From an uncultured Lachnospiraceae bacterium (GTDB taxonomy: Bacteria > Bacillota > Clostridia > Lachnospirales > Lachnospiraceae), in the NCBI GenBank assembly GCA_910579865.1, contig CAJTXA010000001.1:62001-126000 (forward strand): DNA of 64,000 nucleotides, read 5' to 3'. This document shows, one piece after another, positions 45,718 through 56,434 of this stretch; position 1 is the stretch's first letter, and every line of letters begins with the position of its first letter. A program made the position numbers and the translations under genes. The notes under the pieces were generated by a model. The model ran no database searches, was not told the DNA's origin, and worked only from the letters and a program-made list of their open reading frames with translations.

Positions 45718-48700
45718 TTATAATTTAAATTTACTTATTAATGCAAGATTAATAGGCGATAATTCTATTTTATACTTATGTCTTATCCTTTCATGCTGTC
45801 CATACATCATCTGTGTTGTCAGAATCAGATTCTTTCCATCAAACTCAGCCCGTTCTAATGTACTCTTTAATTTCTCAAAACAATAAAAACAAGCTACTGT
45901 AACAATATATGGTACTTTTTCTTTTGTTTGTTCATTTTCATTTTCCAATACAATTATTCTTCTATTGTGCTTGTTTTTAGACTCTTCTTTAGAGTCAAAT
46001 GTCTCCATTGGAATATCAGCGCAAATTGGACAAAAAATATCATAACTTCCTCTTGCTGTCAGTAATCGATATAAAATTTCATTTTCATAGACTGTAGGAA
46101 TCTCCTTAAAATGTATCTGGCACCAATCCAACTGCAATTTCTTTTGCACCTTTTTTATATTTCTTTGTCTAGATAGATAATTTATAGTTTTAATCTGATT
46201 TCCATTATAAATATATCCTTGTAATAATTCTAGTATTTTCTTTGCAATCCCTAATTCCGACAGTACAATTGTAATTACTTCCTGCAAATTTTCACTAAAA
46301 TGATCATAAAAGATAAATACTTCCTTTTGCTTTGACTGATAAAAAGCAATATCTAGAAAAGGTTTTGATGCCTCTGTTCGAATGGAAAACGTTTCTTTGC
46401 CAAAATAAGCAATCACTTTCTTTTTGGTATTTGATTGAAAATGATAGATATGAACCTGATAACCTGTTATTTTAAAAATAAACTCTCTATTTTCTTTTAA
46501 TGCTTCATTATTAGTATCTTCAATAATAGTTCCTATCTCCACATCATTTTGTTTCCATTCTTCTAAAAGACACCGTTTTTTTTCTTTCTCTGGTGCTTCT
46601 AGCAGAATTGGCAACAGATCTTTTTTTATACTTTGTGTTGTAATTCTCTCTTGTTTACATAACAGTCTAATTTGTACAGCTAACCCATAATCTAACTGTT
46701 TTCGATATTGAATTGCTTTTATAAAATCAGAAAACCTTTGAAATAAAATATTTTTCAAACAGGAAAGATCGATTATCTGTTGCTCCCTTGTAATATAACT
46801 TTTAAAAAGATATTCCCGTTTTCTCATTCCTCTTGCCTGTTTTTCAAAAAGCCGCATGGTATTTGAATCAATCATCCCTTGAAAAGAAGAATCTGTTGTT
46901 ATCTTTTCTAAAAAAAGTAGTGGTTCTGACAATGACTTCTCTTCTACTTGATCAATAAAAGGTCTATCAAAACTATCATAATGATACGTTCCATCCCATC
47001 TATTAAGAGAATTTCCACAAGGTAAAAAACATCGAATTTGATACTTATTTTTTATATTTCCTCTATCAATATATCTCTTTTTTAATAATTCTTCTTTTAA
47101 TACTGCATATTTTTCGTTATACTGTTTATTTTGATACTTTGTCAATATCCCATCTTCCAACTCTAAGATACCATTAAACAAATAATCTTTAAAACTTAAC
47201 TGACTTTCTTTAATAGAACCATCAAAATCAATCGCTTGATTTAACTGATATCTTCCAATTAGCTTTAAAAAAATCATAGGCTTAAAATAAGTTCCTATTT
47301 CTTTTTTTAATTGAATCAGCCATTGGTCAACTTCAGCATCTGTTACAGAACTTGGATTTCTTCTTTCCCTTGTAATAACAAAAGAAAAAAAGGAACCTAC
47401 ATTCTCAAAAAAATTTACTATTTTTATAACAGTTTCTATATTCTCTTTCCATTCCTCTGTTACAGCTTCTCTTTCCCTCTGAATTAGTGTATATAATCGA
47501 TTTACTCCCATAATATAACGTTCACTATGTATAAGAAAGTCAAAATCAATTACTTGTTTTTTTTCCACAAAATCAAGATAAGATTCTTTTAATTCCTTTA
47601 CAATATCCCCTTCCATATAACTAACTAATTCATATTTTTCCTTTATCTGATGTACCACAACATAAGGTCTTTGATCCCCAATCAATTTTGGCAAATAATA
47701 AGTATTTAATCCTAACTGATGAAAAGGACTTTCCATTCTTTCCTCTTTCTTAATAGAAAGATATCTAGCAAGCAAAGAATAAAAAATATCACTTACTTTT
47801 TCTATCCCCTGCTGATTGGAAATCTGTTTCGAACACATACAACGATATAAATTCTGCATCTCTTCTTTTATAAGCTGATATACTCTTTGAATCTGCTCTT
47901 CATTCTCTCCTATATCCGTTCGATGAATATTTGAAAACTTTGTATCAATTAGCATACTTATTGGCAAAATTTGCTGCTTTCGATCCGTTTTTAAATAATA
48001 AGTCGAGTAAAAACGATTGTACTCTTCTAATTCTGCCTCTACTGGAAATCCAAATGATATCATCCCCTTAGAAAATATTAAATATTCCCTTTGATATATA
48101 CTCTCTTTATCTAATAAAATCTCCAATTCTACATTTTTAATTAACCATATCTCTTTTTCTATTTGAACCTTTTGTTCTTTTAATTTATTCCTACAGCTTA
48201 TCTCTATTTGATGACAACTTCCCTGAAATACGATCTTCGAAATCGAAGTGTTTTCTTTCTTACCTTTTCCTTTCATAAAAATCAAAGAACAAAGATCAAA
48301 AACAATTTCTGAATCTTTTCCTGTAACAAAACATTTTTTTACATCTAAAAGAGTATTTCCACATAAATAATCTAACAAATCTGTTAGTTTTTTTGTATTA
48401 AATTCACTTTTATTTCTGGTATCATATTCAAACGATAACTTTGTTGTCTTATAATCCCAAGAAGAATTAATAGAAACCTTTCCTGTTACTTCATCTAATT
48501 TATTTTGGATACTAAACTCCAATCTTACATTACTTTCTATCTGCAATAAATGAACAAATTTAAAAAAGGATTTGATACCAACTCCAAATTTACCAGTCTG
48601 TCCATCTTCCATAGATTTATCTGACATCTCTCTATTTAAAAAAGCATAGAGATTGGAAAGCTCAAATCCCCTATCCTTATAACGACATCTCCATTGACAG

Positions 48701-49026
48701 ACAGAACCTATTCTTCTTCCTTCTATCCATATTTCATCTCCAAACTGCAAATCATTTGCATTTTGAACAATCTCATTAAAATATCCTTCATTATAACCAC
48801 TAAGAGAAGAGATTCCTTCTGCTTTTGAAGTTGCCCTGCATATAGTTTCTACTAACTTACATCGATTGGATTCTAAAAAACCTTCTAACCATATTGGCTG
48901 TTCTCCTTGTCCTTGTAGTAAAAAAGTATTTGCAGCTACCACCTCTTCTGCAATCTTTGCTGGCATAGCCTCTATTAAGGTTCCCTTTGCTAGTACTTCA
49001 TTTATCATTTGATATGAAATTGCCAT
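45718..49026 (-). CDS. Large GHKL (sacsin/Hsp90-like) ATPase with C-terminal zinc finger
   Basis: 1102 residues. The first 170 hold a GHKL ATP-binding fold: YFNEIVQNANDLQFGDE near 80 (N box), YKDRGFELSNLY, and GQTGKFGVGIKSFFKF near 147 (lid glycines). A long unassigned middle of about 800 residues follows. Near the C-terminus CPIC and CFYC, about 50 residues apart, form a probable zinc finger. The N-terminus resembles sacsin-type and MORC-like ATPases found in prokaryotic conflict systems. AGGAG lies before the ATG. It is the last gene of the chaperone/nuclease operon, 18 bp after the helicase. Confidence 0.75.
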   Translation of the reverse strand: MAISYQMINEVLAKGTLIEAMPAKIAEEVVAANTFLLQGQGEQPIWLEGFLESNRCKLVETICRATSKAEGISSLSGYNEGYFNEIVQNANDLQFGDEIWIEGRRIGSVCQWRCRYKDRGFELSNLYAFLNREMSDKSMEDGQTGKFGVGIKSFFKFVHLLQIESNVRLEFSIQNKLDEVTGKVSINSSWDYKTTKLSFEYDTRNKSEFNTKKLTDLLDYLCGNTLLDVKKCFVTGKDSEIVFDLCSLIFMKGKGKKENTSISKIVFQGSCHQIEISCRNKLKEQKVQIEKEIWLIKNVELEILLDKESIYQREYLIFSKGMISFGFPVEAELEEYNRFYSTYYLKTDRKQQILPISMLIDTKFSNIHRTDIGENEEQIQRVYQLIKEEMQNLYRCMCSKQISNQQGIEKVSDIFYSLLARYLSIKKEERMESPFHQLGLNTYYLPKLIGDQRPYVVVHQIKEKYELVSYMEGDIVKELKESYLDFVEKKQVIDFDFLIHSERYIMGVNRLYTLIQREREAVTEEWKENIETVIKIVNFFENVGSFFSFVITRERRNPSSVTDAEVDQWLIQLKKEIGTYFKPMIFLKLIGRYQLNQAIDFDGSIKESQLSFKDYLFNGILELEDGILTKYQNKQYNEKYAVLKEELLKKRYIDRGNIKNKYQIRCFLPCGNSLNRWDGTYHYDSFDRPFIDQVEEKSLSEPLLFLEKITTDSSFQGMIDSNTMRLFEKQARGMRKREYLFKSYITREQQIIDLSCLKNILFQRFSDFIKAIQYRKQLDYGLAVQIRLLCKQERITTQSIKKDLLPILLEAPEKEKKRCLLEEWKQNDVEIGTIIEDTNNEALKENREFIFKITGYQVHIYHFQSNTKKKVIAYFGKETFSIRTEASKPFLDIAFYQSKQKEVFIFYDHFSENLQEVITIVLSELGIAKKILELLQGYIYNGNQIKTINYLSRQRNIKKVQKKLQLDWCQIHFKEIPTVYENEILYRLLTARGSYDIFCPICADIPMETFDSKEESKNKHNRRIIVLENENEQTKEKVPYIVTVACFYCFEKLKSTLERAEFDGKNLILTTQMMYGQHERIRHKYKIELSPINLALISKFKL

Positions 49027-49044
49027 ATGTCCTTTTCTCCTATC

Positions 49045-51747
49045 CTACTTCCAACCCTTCCCGCTTCGATAATCCAATACACTTGCATGTCTAATTCGAT
49101 TTTCCATATAACAAAAAATTCCGTCTGATAACAATTCCTCCCATTTGTTATCTTCCAAATTACTATTTTCCACAAGCTCCATCAATTCCTTTATCTGCCT
49201 TTGTACAGACGATATTTTTCTCATTTCTTTTTCTACTTTTTCTTCCTCTTCTAAAAAATTCTGTCCTACAAAAAGTTCACTTTCCTTTTCTAATTCTATT
49301 TCTCCTAAGATAGCAAGCCAATTTTTTATTTTATGTTTGGTCTCCAAAAATTGACGATATACCCTTTCATATTCTTTTCTCTCTGACTTTGTAACTTTTA
49401 AAAATTCGATATATTCCTCCATATATGCATAATACGCATCGGAAATAAAATCGTTCTTTTCTATTTGCAGTGCTTTTTTTGCACATTCCTGCACAGTTCT
49501 CCCATTCTCTTTTATCCATTCCCACATCTTACTTTCTTTAATTTCACTCTCATAAATTTTTCGTTTTCTAAGAACCTCCCTTATCCTTATTTCATTCTCC
49601 TCTGACAATACATACTCCTTTTGAAAATAAAATAACGCTTGTCTTATTGCTCTTCCATTCCGCTTTATAAACTCTGGATAATACAAAACAGTATTTCGAA
49701 TTGGCATAAACTGACAAGTTAAGTCAATCTTTGTTGTACAATAATATAACATTCGATTTACTTCCAAATCATTTTCATCTTCTTTACATTCATTTAATAA
49801 AAAAATCATATCACGGCTTTTTAACAATTCCTTCTGATCCATTCTATCCACACGGCCAAATCGTTGTTCTAGTTCTATACTAGTAAATGGAAGTTCATAA
49901 TGAATCACTCCATCAAATCCTCCTAAATTTAGTCCTGTTCCGCTTGTTTTTCCTGTTGTAACAAATAATACTCTTTTCTTTATCCGCAATGCCTGTACTA
50001 AAGTATCTATTAGTAGTCCATCTTGTACATTTCCAAGTCCACAGTGATTTTCAAATTTTCCAAACTTTTCTGCTACAATTTCTTTTGGAAATTCCTCTTT
50101 TAACCGTTCAAAAATCAGCTCAACCACAAATTGATGCTCACAAAAAATAAGATAAGATTTTTTAGTCTCCTTTAATAATTCCACCAATTTCCTCAACTTA
50201 CTATTTTTTTGTACTTTCTTTCCGCCATAATAGTCATACTGCTCAATCGCTGTTTCCATCAAATACTGATCATCTTGATCGTAGGTAAGTGCTGTCAATA
50301 TACCAGCTCTTTCTTTTATCCAATCAAATATTTTATTTCTATCTGAATGACGCTTACATAAAACAAACTGAATTTTTCTCTCTGCTGCATGTTTTCCCAT
50401 ATCCTCTCGAAACCAATTAACATAGATATCCTGCTCTGTTGGCAAACTTTTATAGATAGGATTTATCCTTTTTTCTGTCATAGATTCTCCTGTTATCTTA
50501 CCTAACAATTTTAAATAGTCAGAAAAAGTTCTTTCTTGTTTTCCATTTACAACAATAGGAGTTGCTGTTAAAAGCATTGCACACTTAGCTGTAATCCCAT
50601 CAAAATTTTGAAATGAGAGATGACTTTCATCAATAATCACCAGATCCCATCTCTCATTTTTTGAATAACTTTCTATACTTTTTTTCAATGCAGTATAAGA
50701 ACCTTCTAAATCCATCCCTTTCTTCTGTCCGGCAATCATAATTACTTCTTCTGAGGCCTTAAAAAATACTCGTTTTAAATCCCCCTGATACATCAACCCA
50801 TTCTCACCTTGTTCTACAATATGCGCATACCTTCCCAGTTGGCGTCTAATATCACTTTGCCAATCTTCCCTTTTCTGATAGGGACATACAATTAAAACTT
50901 TCGTTAAATGATGTTCCTTTTTATTCTTTTGAATCTGATCTTGTATGGCATAAAACGACGATACTGTTTTTCCAGTCCCCACTTCATCCATTACAACAGA
51001 TACTTTATTTCTTTTTATCTGTTTCGATGCTAGCTCCTGCTTTTCATAATAAACCACATCTAACAATGGCTGTTCTTGTTTCCATACAATATCAAAAATA
51101 CTATGTCCTTCTTGATCCACAAGATCCGTATATTCTACTACTTCCTCAATTAAATCCACTTCGTCTAAAAACGCTTCCAAAGAACTCACTAAATTTGTTC
51201 CATTTTTATCATCATAGGCGTATAAATAATTCAAATTCCACTTTGCACAAACTAAAGGCGTAATCCATTCAAACCCTTTTTCTCCTTTCCAATGCAAAGC
51301 TTTTTCCCACTCACCCTCTGTAAAAGCACATTTTATTCGCTCAACTGCATCAAATCTCCGAAACAAAAAAGCATAGTGTAATAACGAATAAGGAAAATCC
51401 TTTTTATAATTTGCTTCACAGTTTTCAAATCGATTTAAAAATTGTTTTATTTCATCTGAAGACTTTCGATTTTCTTCTGGCATCAATCGAAAAAATGCAT
51501 CCCCCTTGTTACTCTCTTCTTTCAATACCTGATAAGGCTTGTTTTCTATATTTCTTACTTTATAACTGCCATAATCTAAATCCTGATTTCTAGAAACAGC
51601 ATCTGTATGAATATAATATTTTTCACATTCCTTACAAAAAAACATTGGACACCTTGTAATAACTCCATCCTTACTAAATGAAATCATTTTCTCTGTTTGT
51701 AATTCTATCTTATGTGCTGGACACATTAATCTCCACACTGACACCAT
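49045..51747 (-). CDS. SNF2-like superfamily 2 helicase with N-terminal zinc finger
   Basis: 900 residues. N-terminal cysteines (MCPAHK, then CPMFFCKECEKYY near 33) suggest a zinc ribbon. A helical region of about 150 residues has an ankyrin-like look. The helicase core follows: Walker A MDEVGTGKTVSS near 255, DESH box DLVIIDESHLSF, LTATP, and C-lobe motifs TSGTGLNLGGFDGVIHYELP and LEQRFGRVDRM. The C-terminal 200 residues are coiled. SNF2-like enzymes translocate on duplex DNA. AAGGAAA lies 7 nt before the start. It is 14 bp after the Hsp70 gene upstream and precedes the GHKL ATPase. Confidence 0.82.
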   Translation of the reverse strand: MVSVWRLMCPAHKIELQTEKMISFSKDGVITRCPMFFCKECEKYYIHTDAVSRNQDLDYGSYKVRNIENKPYQVLKEESNKGDAFFRLMPEENRKSSDEIKQFLNRFENCEANYKKDFPYSLLHYAFLFRRFDAVERIKCAFTEGEWEKALHWKGEKGFEWITPLVCAKWNLNYLYAYDDKNGTNLVSSLEAFLDEVDLIEEVVEYTDLVDQEGHSIFDIVWKQEQPLLDVVYYEKQELASKQIKRNKVSVVMDEVGTGKTVSSFYAIQDQIQKNKKEHHLTKVLIVCPYQKREDWQSDIRRQLGRYAHIVEQGENGLMYQGDLKRVFFKASEEVIMIAGQKKGMDLEGSYTALKKSIESYSKNERWDLVIIDESHLSFQNFDGITAKCAMLLTATPIVVNGKQERTFSDYLKLLGKITGESMTEKRINPIYKSLPTEQDIYVNWFREDMGKHAAERKIQFVLCKRHSDRNKIFDWIKERAGILTALTYDQDDQYLMETAIEQYDYYGGKKVQKNSKLRKLVELLKETKKSYLIFCEHQFVVELIFERLKEEFPKEIVAEKFGKFENHCGLGNVQDGLLIDTLVQALRIKKRVLFVTTGKTSGTGLNLGGFDGVIHYELPFTSIELEQRFGRVDRMDQKELLKSRDMIFLLNECKEDENDLEVNRMLYYCTTKIDLTCQFMPIRNTVLYYPEFIKRNGRAIRQALFYFQKEYVLSEENEIRIREVLRKRKIYESEIKESKMWEWIKENGRTVQECAKKALQIEKNDFISDAYYAYMEEYIEFLKVTKSERKEYERVYRQFLETKHKIKNWLAILGEIELEKESELFVGQNFLEEEEKVEKEMRKISSVQRQIKELMELVENSNLEDNKWEELLSDGIFCYMENRIRHASVLDYRSGKGWK

Positions 51748-51761
51748 ATCACACTTTCCTT

Positions 51762-53228
51762 TTACCGCACTTGTATATTTTTCTTACTAGATATCGACTT
51801 CGTTTTTAAATCCTCTGACGTCACATGCAACACCTTATTCTTATCAAACTCAAATGTAACCTTTACCTTTGGTACTCCAGCCAGATTTTTTTCAATATTC
51901 CCATGTTCATATTCACCATAATAAAAATCATTTCGAATATCCTTCTCATCTTCTCCTTCGTAGATTCCTACATTTACTTTTTCTTGAAAGTCAAATGTCG
52001 TTGTATAAATCTTACTCTCCTTACATGGATAAATCGTTCCCTTTGGAATAATAATGCTATATTTATCATTTACAATTCTAATTCCAAATGAATGGGACAA
52101 GATATTGGTTACATGAATTGCCTTATCCTTAATCAATGTCTTATCTCCGGTTGCTTTAATTGCTGCCCCAATCGCCACTAATTTCGAAAGATCCTTATCT
52201 GAATAAGGATTTGCATGAAATATCTCTTGTACCAAGTTCTTTACAGATAAAATATTTGACGATCCTCCTACCAAAATCACCTTATCCATATCCTGTGCTG
52301 AATACCTAGACTCTTCTAAACACCTTTTTATAATTTCCTCTATCCGATCTAGCAATTCTTCACACTTTTCTTCAAATTCTTCTCTTGTTATATGAAATTG
52401 GAAATGAATGGTTCGATCCTCCTTCGAAATCAAAGAGGGAATAATAATATCGGTCTCTTCTATTGCAGACAAATCCACCTTTGCCTTTTCACATTCAAAT
52501 TGTAACTTTCTTAAAACCTGTTGATAAACAATCTTATCCAATCCAGATTTTTCCAAACTAGAAAGATTTACCCCATATTCTTTTCGTAACTCTTTTAAAC
52601 AAAGCTCGATCAAAACCCGATCAAAATCATCTCCTCCAAGCTTTCTATCTCCATCAACCCCCACTGTTTCAAATTCATTTCCATCAATCTTTAAAATAGA
52701 AACATCAAATGTTCCGCCTCCTAAATCAATTACAAAAATATTCTGTCTTTCATTCTCATCCATTCCATATGCAATTGCTGCTGCAACTGGTTCTGGCAAA
52801 ATTTCAATTACTTCCAATCCCGCTTCCTTTGCTGCTCTTTCTGTTTCCCGATACTGTTTCGAAGTAAAATAAGCTGGAACTGTTATCACGGCTGCACATT
52901 GCTCCGCTTCATACCGTTTCTTTGCCTCCTTTACAACTTCAGACAAAATCTGTTTTGCAACATCCGTTGGTGTAAATCTTTGATCTTGTATCTCCCAAAC
53001 CTTCTCATCCTCTCCCATATAAGTCTTTGATGACATCACTACATAATTGGGATACATAATGGCTTTTTTTCTTGCTGCATCTCCTACAACACTCTTACCA
53101 TCTCGATAGTATAATATGGAAGGAAGTAAATCTTTTCCTCTAAATTTTACAAAATCCAAAGAATTTTCAAACCTGCAGCAAACTGTATTTGTCGTTCCAA
53201 GGTCAATACCCAATACCACTTTCTCCAT
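51762..53228 (-). CDS. Hsp70 family ATPase, DnaK-like without lid (fourth in operon)
   Basis: 488 residues. The ATPase domain (1-365) is complete: GIDLGTTNTVCC, Lys of SSKTYMG (DnaK Lys70 position), VITVPAYF, IDLGGGTFDVSIL and ILVGGSSNI. A shortened substrate-binding beta domain (about 370-488) ends at NIQVR with no helical lid. It is the most DnaK-like of the four in the operon. AGGAGGT precedes the ATG. It is not the housekeeping DnaK, which is normally longer than 600 residues and sits with grpE and dnaJ. Confidence 0.88.
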   Translation of the reverse strand: MEKVVLGIDLGTTNTVCCRFENSLDFVKFRGKDLLPSILYYRDGKSVVGDAARKKAIMYPNYVVMSSKTYMGEDEKVWEIQDQRFTPTDVAKQILSEVVKEAKKRYEAEQCAAVITVPAYFTSKQYRETERAAKEAGLEVIEILPEPVAAAIAYGMDENERQNIFVIDLGGGTFDVSILKIDGNEFETVGVDGDRKLGGDDFDRVLIELCLKELRKEYGVNLSSLEKSGLDKIVYQQVLRKLQFECEKAKVDLSAIEETDIIIPSLISKEDRTIHFQFHITREEFEEKCEELLDRIEEIIKRCLEESRYSAQDMDKVILVGGSSNILSVKNLVQEIFHANPYSDKDLSKLVAIGAAIKATGDKTLIKDKAIHVTNILSHSFGIRIVNDKYSIIIPKGTIYPCKESKIYTTTFDFQEKVNVGIYEGEDEKDIRNDFYYGEYEHGNIEKNLAGVPKVKVTFEFDKNKVLHVTSEDLKTKSISSKKNIQVR

Positions 53229-53239
53229 ACCACAACCTC

Positions 53240-54643
53240 CTAATTTATATATCTATTCTGATACTCTTTAAAATGATAATTTGCAAGATACTCTACAATT
53301 TTGTCTCCCTTTACATTATATCTTAACACATAATCCAAAAGCAATCGATCCGCAATCTCAACCATTTCTGTTCTATCTTTACCATTCAATATCGCAGATG
53401 CCATTATATTACAAAACTTTGATAAAGTATCATCTCCTCCTCTTTTCTGGCTATGTTCAAACAAAAACAAATAAATCTCTTTTATATCATTTCGATACAT
53501 ATCTGGCGTATTCTGAAAAGAATCCATCAAACTTTGTTCTAATATCTTTCCCTTCATATTTGCCCAAGAAAAAGCAATTCTTTCGTTCTTCTCACCATTT
53601 TTTATATCATTCCATATCTCTTCATATGTTATATACTGCTTCTTCTCTTTCTGCTCTATATCAGCAAGCAGCAAATCAATCTGTACCTTTCTCTCTTTAT
53701 ATAAAACAGCATTACGTTTCGCCGCCACCCAAATCTTATCATTGATACGCTTTTTAATATGAGGCTTTATCTCCAAAGACTGAAACACTTCTTCTATCAT
53801 ATCAAACATATGTAAAACCCTGTCTTTTTCTTTCTCCTCCTCCAAAATTTTAGCAATCGCTTTAATATAATATTTAAAATTTTTATGGCTTTTCTCTCTA
53901 ATCTTACTAATTGCATCCTCAAATGCTTCTTCCCCATAACTTACATATGCACTTCCAATCATACGATAATAAAGTTCATCCTTTATAAAAAAAGAATTCA
54001 TCTCCCTGCATAAATGACAAAACAATTCCCCCTTATCCTTCCCTAATAAAATCTCCTTCAGTTCCAAAAACACCTCTTCTTCCTTAAGAAGAATCGGATA
54101 TTTAATAAAAGCACTCTTTCCAAACTCCAATTTCGATTGTAATGTCTCCTCTTCCTTTTTATCCTTCCATATCAGATAAAATAAGCTCTTTCTTTCAAAA
54201 GCATCAAAATAATACCGATCACTCTCCCAATACTCTATTCTCTGTTCCAATGCAATTCCCTTTATATAATACCAAAACAATAAATGCCGTAACTCTTTTT
54301 CCACATACATAGTATGATTCAATACCTCTTCCATCCTATCCTTTATCATCTGATAAGAAACCCCTTCTAATATAGGCCGCATCTCCTTATCAAATACCCG
54401 AATATCCCGCACCATAATTACTCCTGCATTCCGAATCAGCACCTTCACTACAATTTCAGGACGAATCTTCTTTCCTCTTATCATATCCCGAACTGCACCA
54501 AATTCCCCCTTACAAATATGCCTCTTCAATTCATACTCATCCTGTTTTGAAATATACAAATCCGCATCCCTTTCAAATCTTTGATTCAACGACATATTAA
54601 TCTTTTGTAATGTATCATTTAAAAGCACTTGATCTACCATCAT
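53240..54643 (-). CDS. Unrecognised all-helical protein (467 residues)
   Basis: I do not recognise a family. The sequence is rich in Lys, Glu, Ile and Leu and predicts as helical throughout, with recurring helix pairs that might form a repeat solenoid. There is no signal peptide, membrane segment or catalytic motif. A CHLC pair near 209 is the only close cysteine pair. AAGGAAGAG suits either of two adjacent ATGs (54643, 54640). It lies between two Hsp70 genes, 12 bp before the next, so an adaptor or client-binding role is possible. Confidence 0.6.
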   Translation of the reverse strand: MMVDQVLLNDTLQKINMSLNQRFERDADLYISKQDEYELKRHICKGEFGAVRDMIRGKKIRPEIVVKVLIRNAGVIMVRDIRVFDKEMRPILEGVSYQMIKDRMEEVLNHTMYVEKELRHLLFWYYIKGIALEQRIEYWESDRYYFDAFERKSLFYLIWKDKKEEETLQSKLEFGKSAFIKYPILLKEEEVFLELKEILLGKDKGELFCHLCREMNSFFIKDELYYRMIGSAYVSYGEEAFEDAISKIREKSHKNFKYYIKAIAKILEEEKEKDRVLHMFDMIEEVFQSLEIKPHIKKRINDKIWVAAKRNAVLYKERKVQIDLLLADIEQKEKKQYITYEEIWNDIKNGEKNERIAFSWANMKGKILEQSLMDSFQNTPDMYRNDIKEIYLFLFEHSQKRGGDDTLSKFCNIMASAILNGKDRTEMVEIADRLLLDYVLRYNVKGDKIVEYLANYHFKEYQNRYIN

Positions 54644-54721
54644 TCACTCTTCCTTTTTCTCTATAAAAAATCTCCACCCAAAATCTAAAAGCGAACAAAC
54701 AATTTTGTGTCTGATTAGGTT

Positions 54722-56407
54722 CTAAGATTCATTCACTCTTAATTCATCCACCACTTGTTTTCTAGCCAAAAACTCCTGACTCACCCCTTGTTTGACACAA
54801 ATCGTCTCATCCAAATCCTCTATACGAATTGTAATCACCCCATCTGCATCTATCTCCCAATTCATTATCACTTCCTCTAAAACCTCATATTTTCTAGGAA
54901 GTGCCACTCTCTTTCCCGCAATTGGTGTAAAATCCTCCCGAACATTTCCATCCTGTCCATAAAACAAAAAAATTGGCACACTTGGCAAATTCTCTTCCTG
55001 AATCACATAAGAAAACTTCCCCTTTTTCTTCGTTGCAATCTCATCTCTTGATATCAAACATTCAAACCTTTTTCCAATTCGAATAAAAATATCTTCCGCC
55101 AATCGATCCTGCAAGTCCATCTTTTTTAAACTAATATTATTCTCAAAATAATTATACGCATCAATTGCTGCTCCCTTTGACACAGAAGTGGTCGTATCCA
55201 CTATTATAATTGGTACATCTTTTCCAAAATATTCTTTTAAAGCAGTTTCCACTGCATAAAAATTGGACATTCCTCCTGTTAAAATCACGAAAGAAATTTC
55301 TTCCTTTTTTAAATTTTTTGCTGCAGCTATACTTTCCTTTACAGGTCTGATTATATTTTGCCGATTAGAATCTGTTAAAAGACTAGCATATACCTCTTCC
55401 AAAACTTTTTTATCTAAATTAATTCCCTGCACAAACTGACCATGAATCACTTCAAATTCTGGTGTCATTACAATTCGTTCCAATCGTCTTGGCCGATCCA
55501 GATATTCTTTGATTTTATCATTTAATGCAATCTTATACTTCTCTGCCTGTGAAACAACCCTAGCTATAATTTTATTCTGCTCTTCTATTGGTCTTTCACT
55601 TATCTTCTTTGTTCTATTTTCAAATTCGCTTAAAAAATATGCTCCTAAATATTGATCAAAATCATTTCCTCCTAATTCCTCTCTCTTTGATCGGGATTCA
55701 ATGCTTACTTTTATATTTACATATTCCTCATTTTCTTCCTCTTCCTCCAATTTTGCAATACAGACATCCAAAGTTCCCCCACCTATATCATAAATTAATA
55801 TCTTTTTTCCACTTAACTCTACATGACTTTTTAATAAACTGCCATCTCCATTATTAATAAAATATAACAATGTTGCCGCTGGCTCATCTAAAAGATGGAA
55901 ATCTGTAAATCCCGCCATTTCAATTGCATCTTTTGTCGCCTGTCTTTCATCTGAATTAAACGCTGCAGGAACTGTTACTACCAAATGATCTATCTTTTGT
56001 TTAAACTGTTCCTCAATTGACTGCTTTATTGTTTTTAATAAAATTGCTGAACATTGTGTCATATCCAATATCAAATCTGTTTCCTTTGATGTTCCCTGAA
56101 TCTGAATAAACGATTCTCCTCCCATTCTTGTTTTTATCCCTGTAAAAGTATGCATTGGCAGATTACCTGCTGCATATAAATTTTTCGCCCATTCCCCTGT
56201 ATAGACTTGTTTCTCATCTGGCTTACAGTAAAAATAGGAGGGAAGTGTATCCCGATCTCTTGTTATCTTAAAGTCCTTATCATATTGTATAATTGGAATT
56301 GAGCGTAAATGTTCAATGGGATTTCTTAAACGCCTCTCCTCTGTCTGAATTACCGATACTGTACTATTGGTGGTTCCCAAATCAACACCTACATATAATT
56401 CAGCCAT
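54722..56407 (-). CDS. Hsp70 family ATPase (third in operon)
   Basis: 561 residues. VGVDLGTTNSTVSV at the start, Lys of FTGIKTRMGG, VVTVPAAFNSDERQATKDA, YDIGGGTLDVCIA and ILTGGMSN show an intact ASKHA ATP site. Insertions near 20-50 and 225-300 distinguish it from DnaK. The C-terminal 150 residues form a beta-rich domain with no lid. AAAGGAGGT precedes the ATG. A 78-bp gap after it holds no clear terminator. Confidence 0.85.
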   Translation of the reverse strand: MAELYVGVDLGTTNSTVSVIQTEERRLRNPIEHLRSIPIIQYDKDFKITRDRDTLPSYFYCKPDEKQVYTGEWAKNLYAAGNLPMHTFTGIKTRMGGESFIQIQGTSKETDLILDMTQCSAILLKTIKQSIEEQFKQKIDHLVVTVPAAFNSDERQATKDAIEMAGFTDFHLLDEPAATLLYFINNGDGSLLKSHVELSGKKILIYDIGGGTLDVCIAKLEEEEENEEYVNIKVSIESRSKREELGGNDFDQYLGAYFLSEFENRTKKISERPIEEQNKIIARVVSQAEKYKIALNDKIKEYLDRPRRLERIVMTPEFEVIHGQFVQGINLDKKVLEEVYASLLTDSNRQNIIRPVKESIAAAKNLKKEEISFVILTGGMSNFYAVETALKEYFGKDVPIIIVDTTTSVSKGAAIDAYNYFENNISLKKMDLQDRLAEDIFIRIGKRFECLISRDEIATKKKGKFSYVIQEENLPSVPIFLFYGQDGNVREDFTPIAGKRVALPRKYEVLEEVIMNWEIDADGVITIRIEDLDETICVKQGVSQEFLARKQVVDELRVNES

Positions 56408-56434
56408 CCTGTACCTCCTTTGTACCTTATCTTT

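Noticed and set aside
51762..53228. Housekeeping dnaK
   Set aside because: It is 488 residues with no helical lid, and it is not next to grpE, dnaJ or hrcA.
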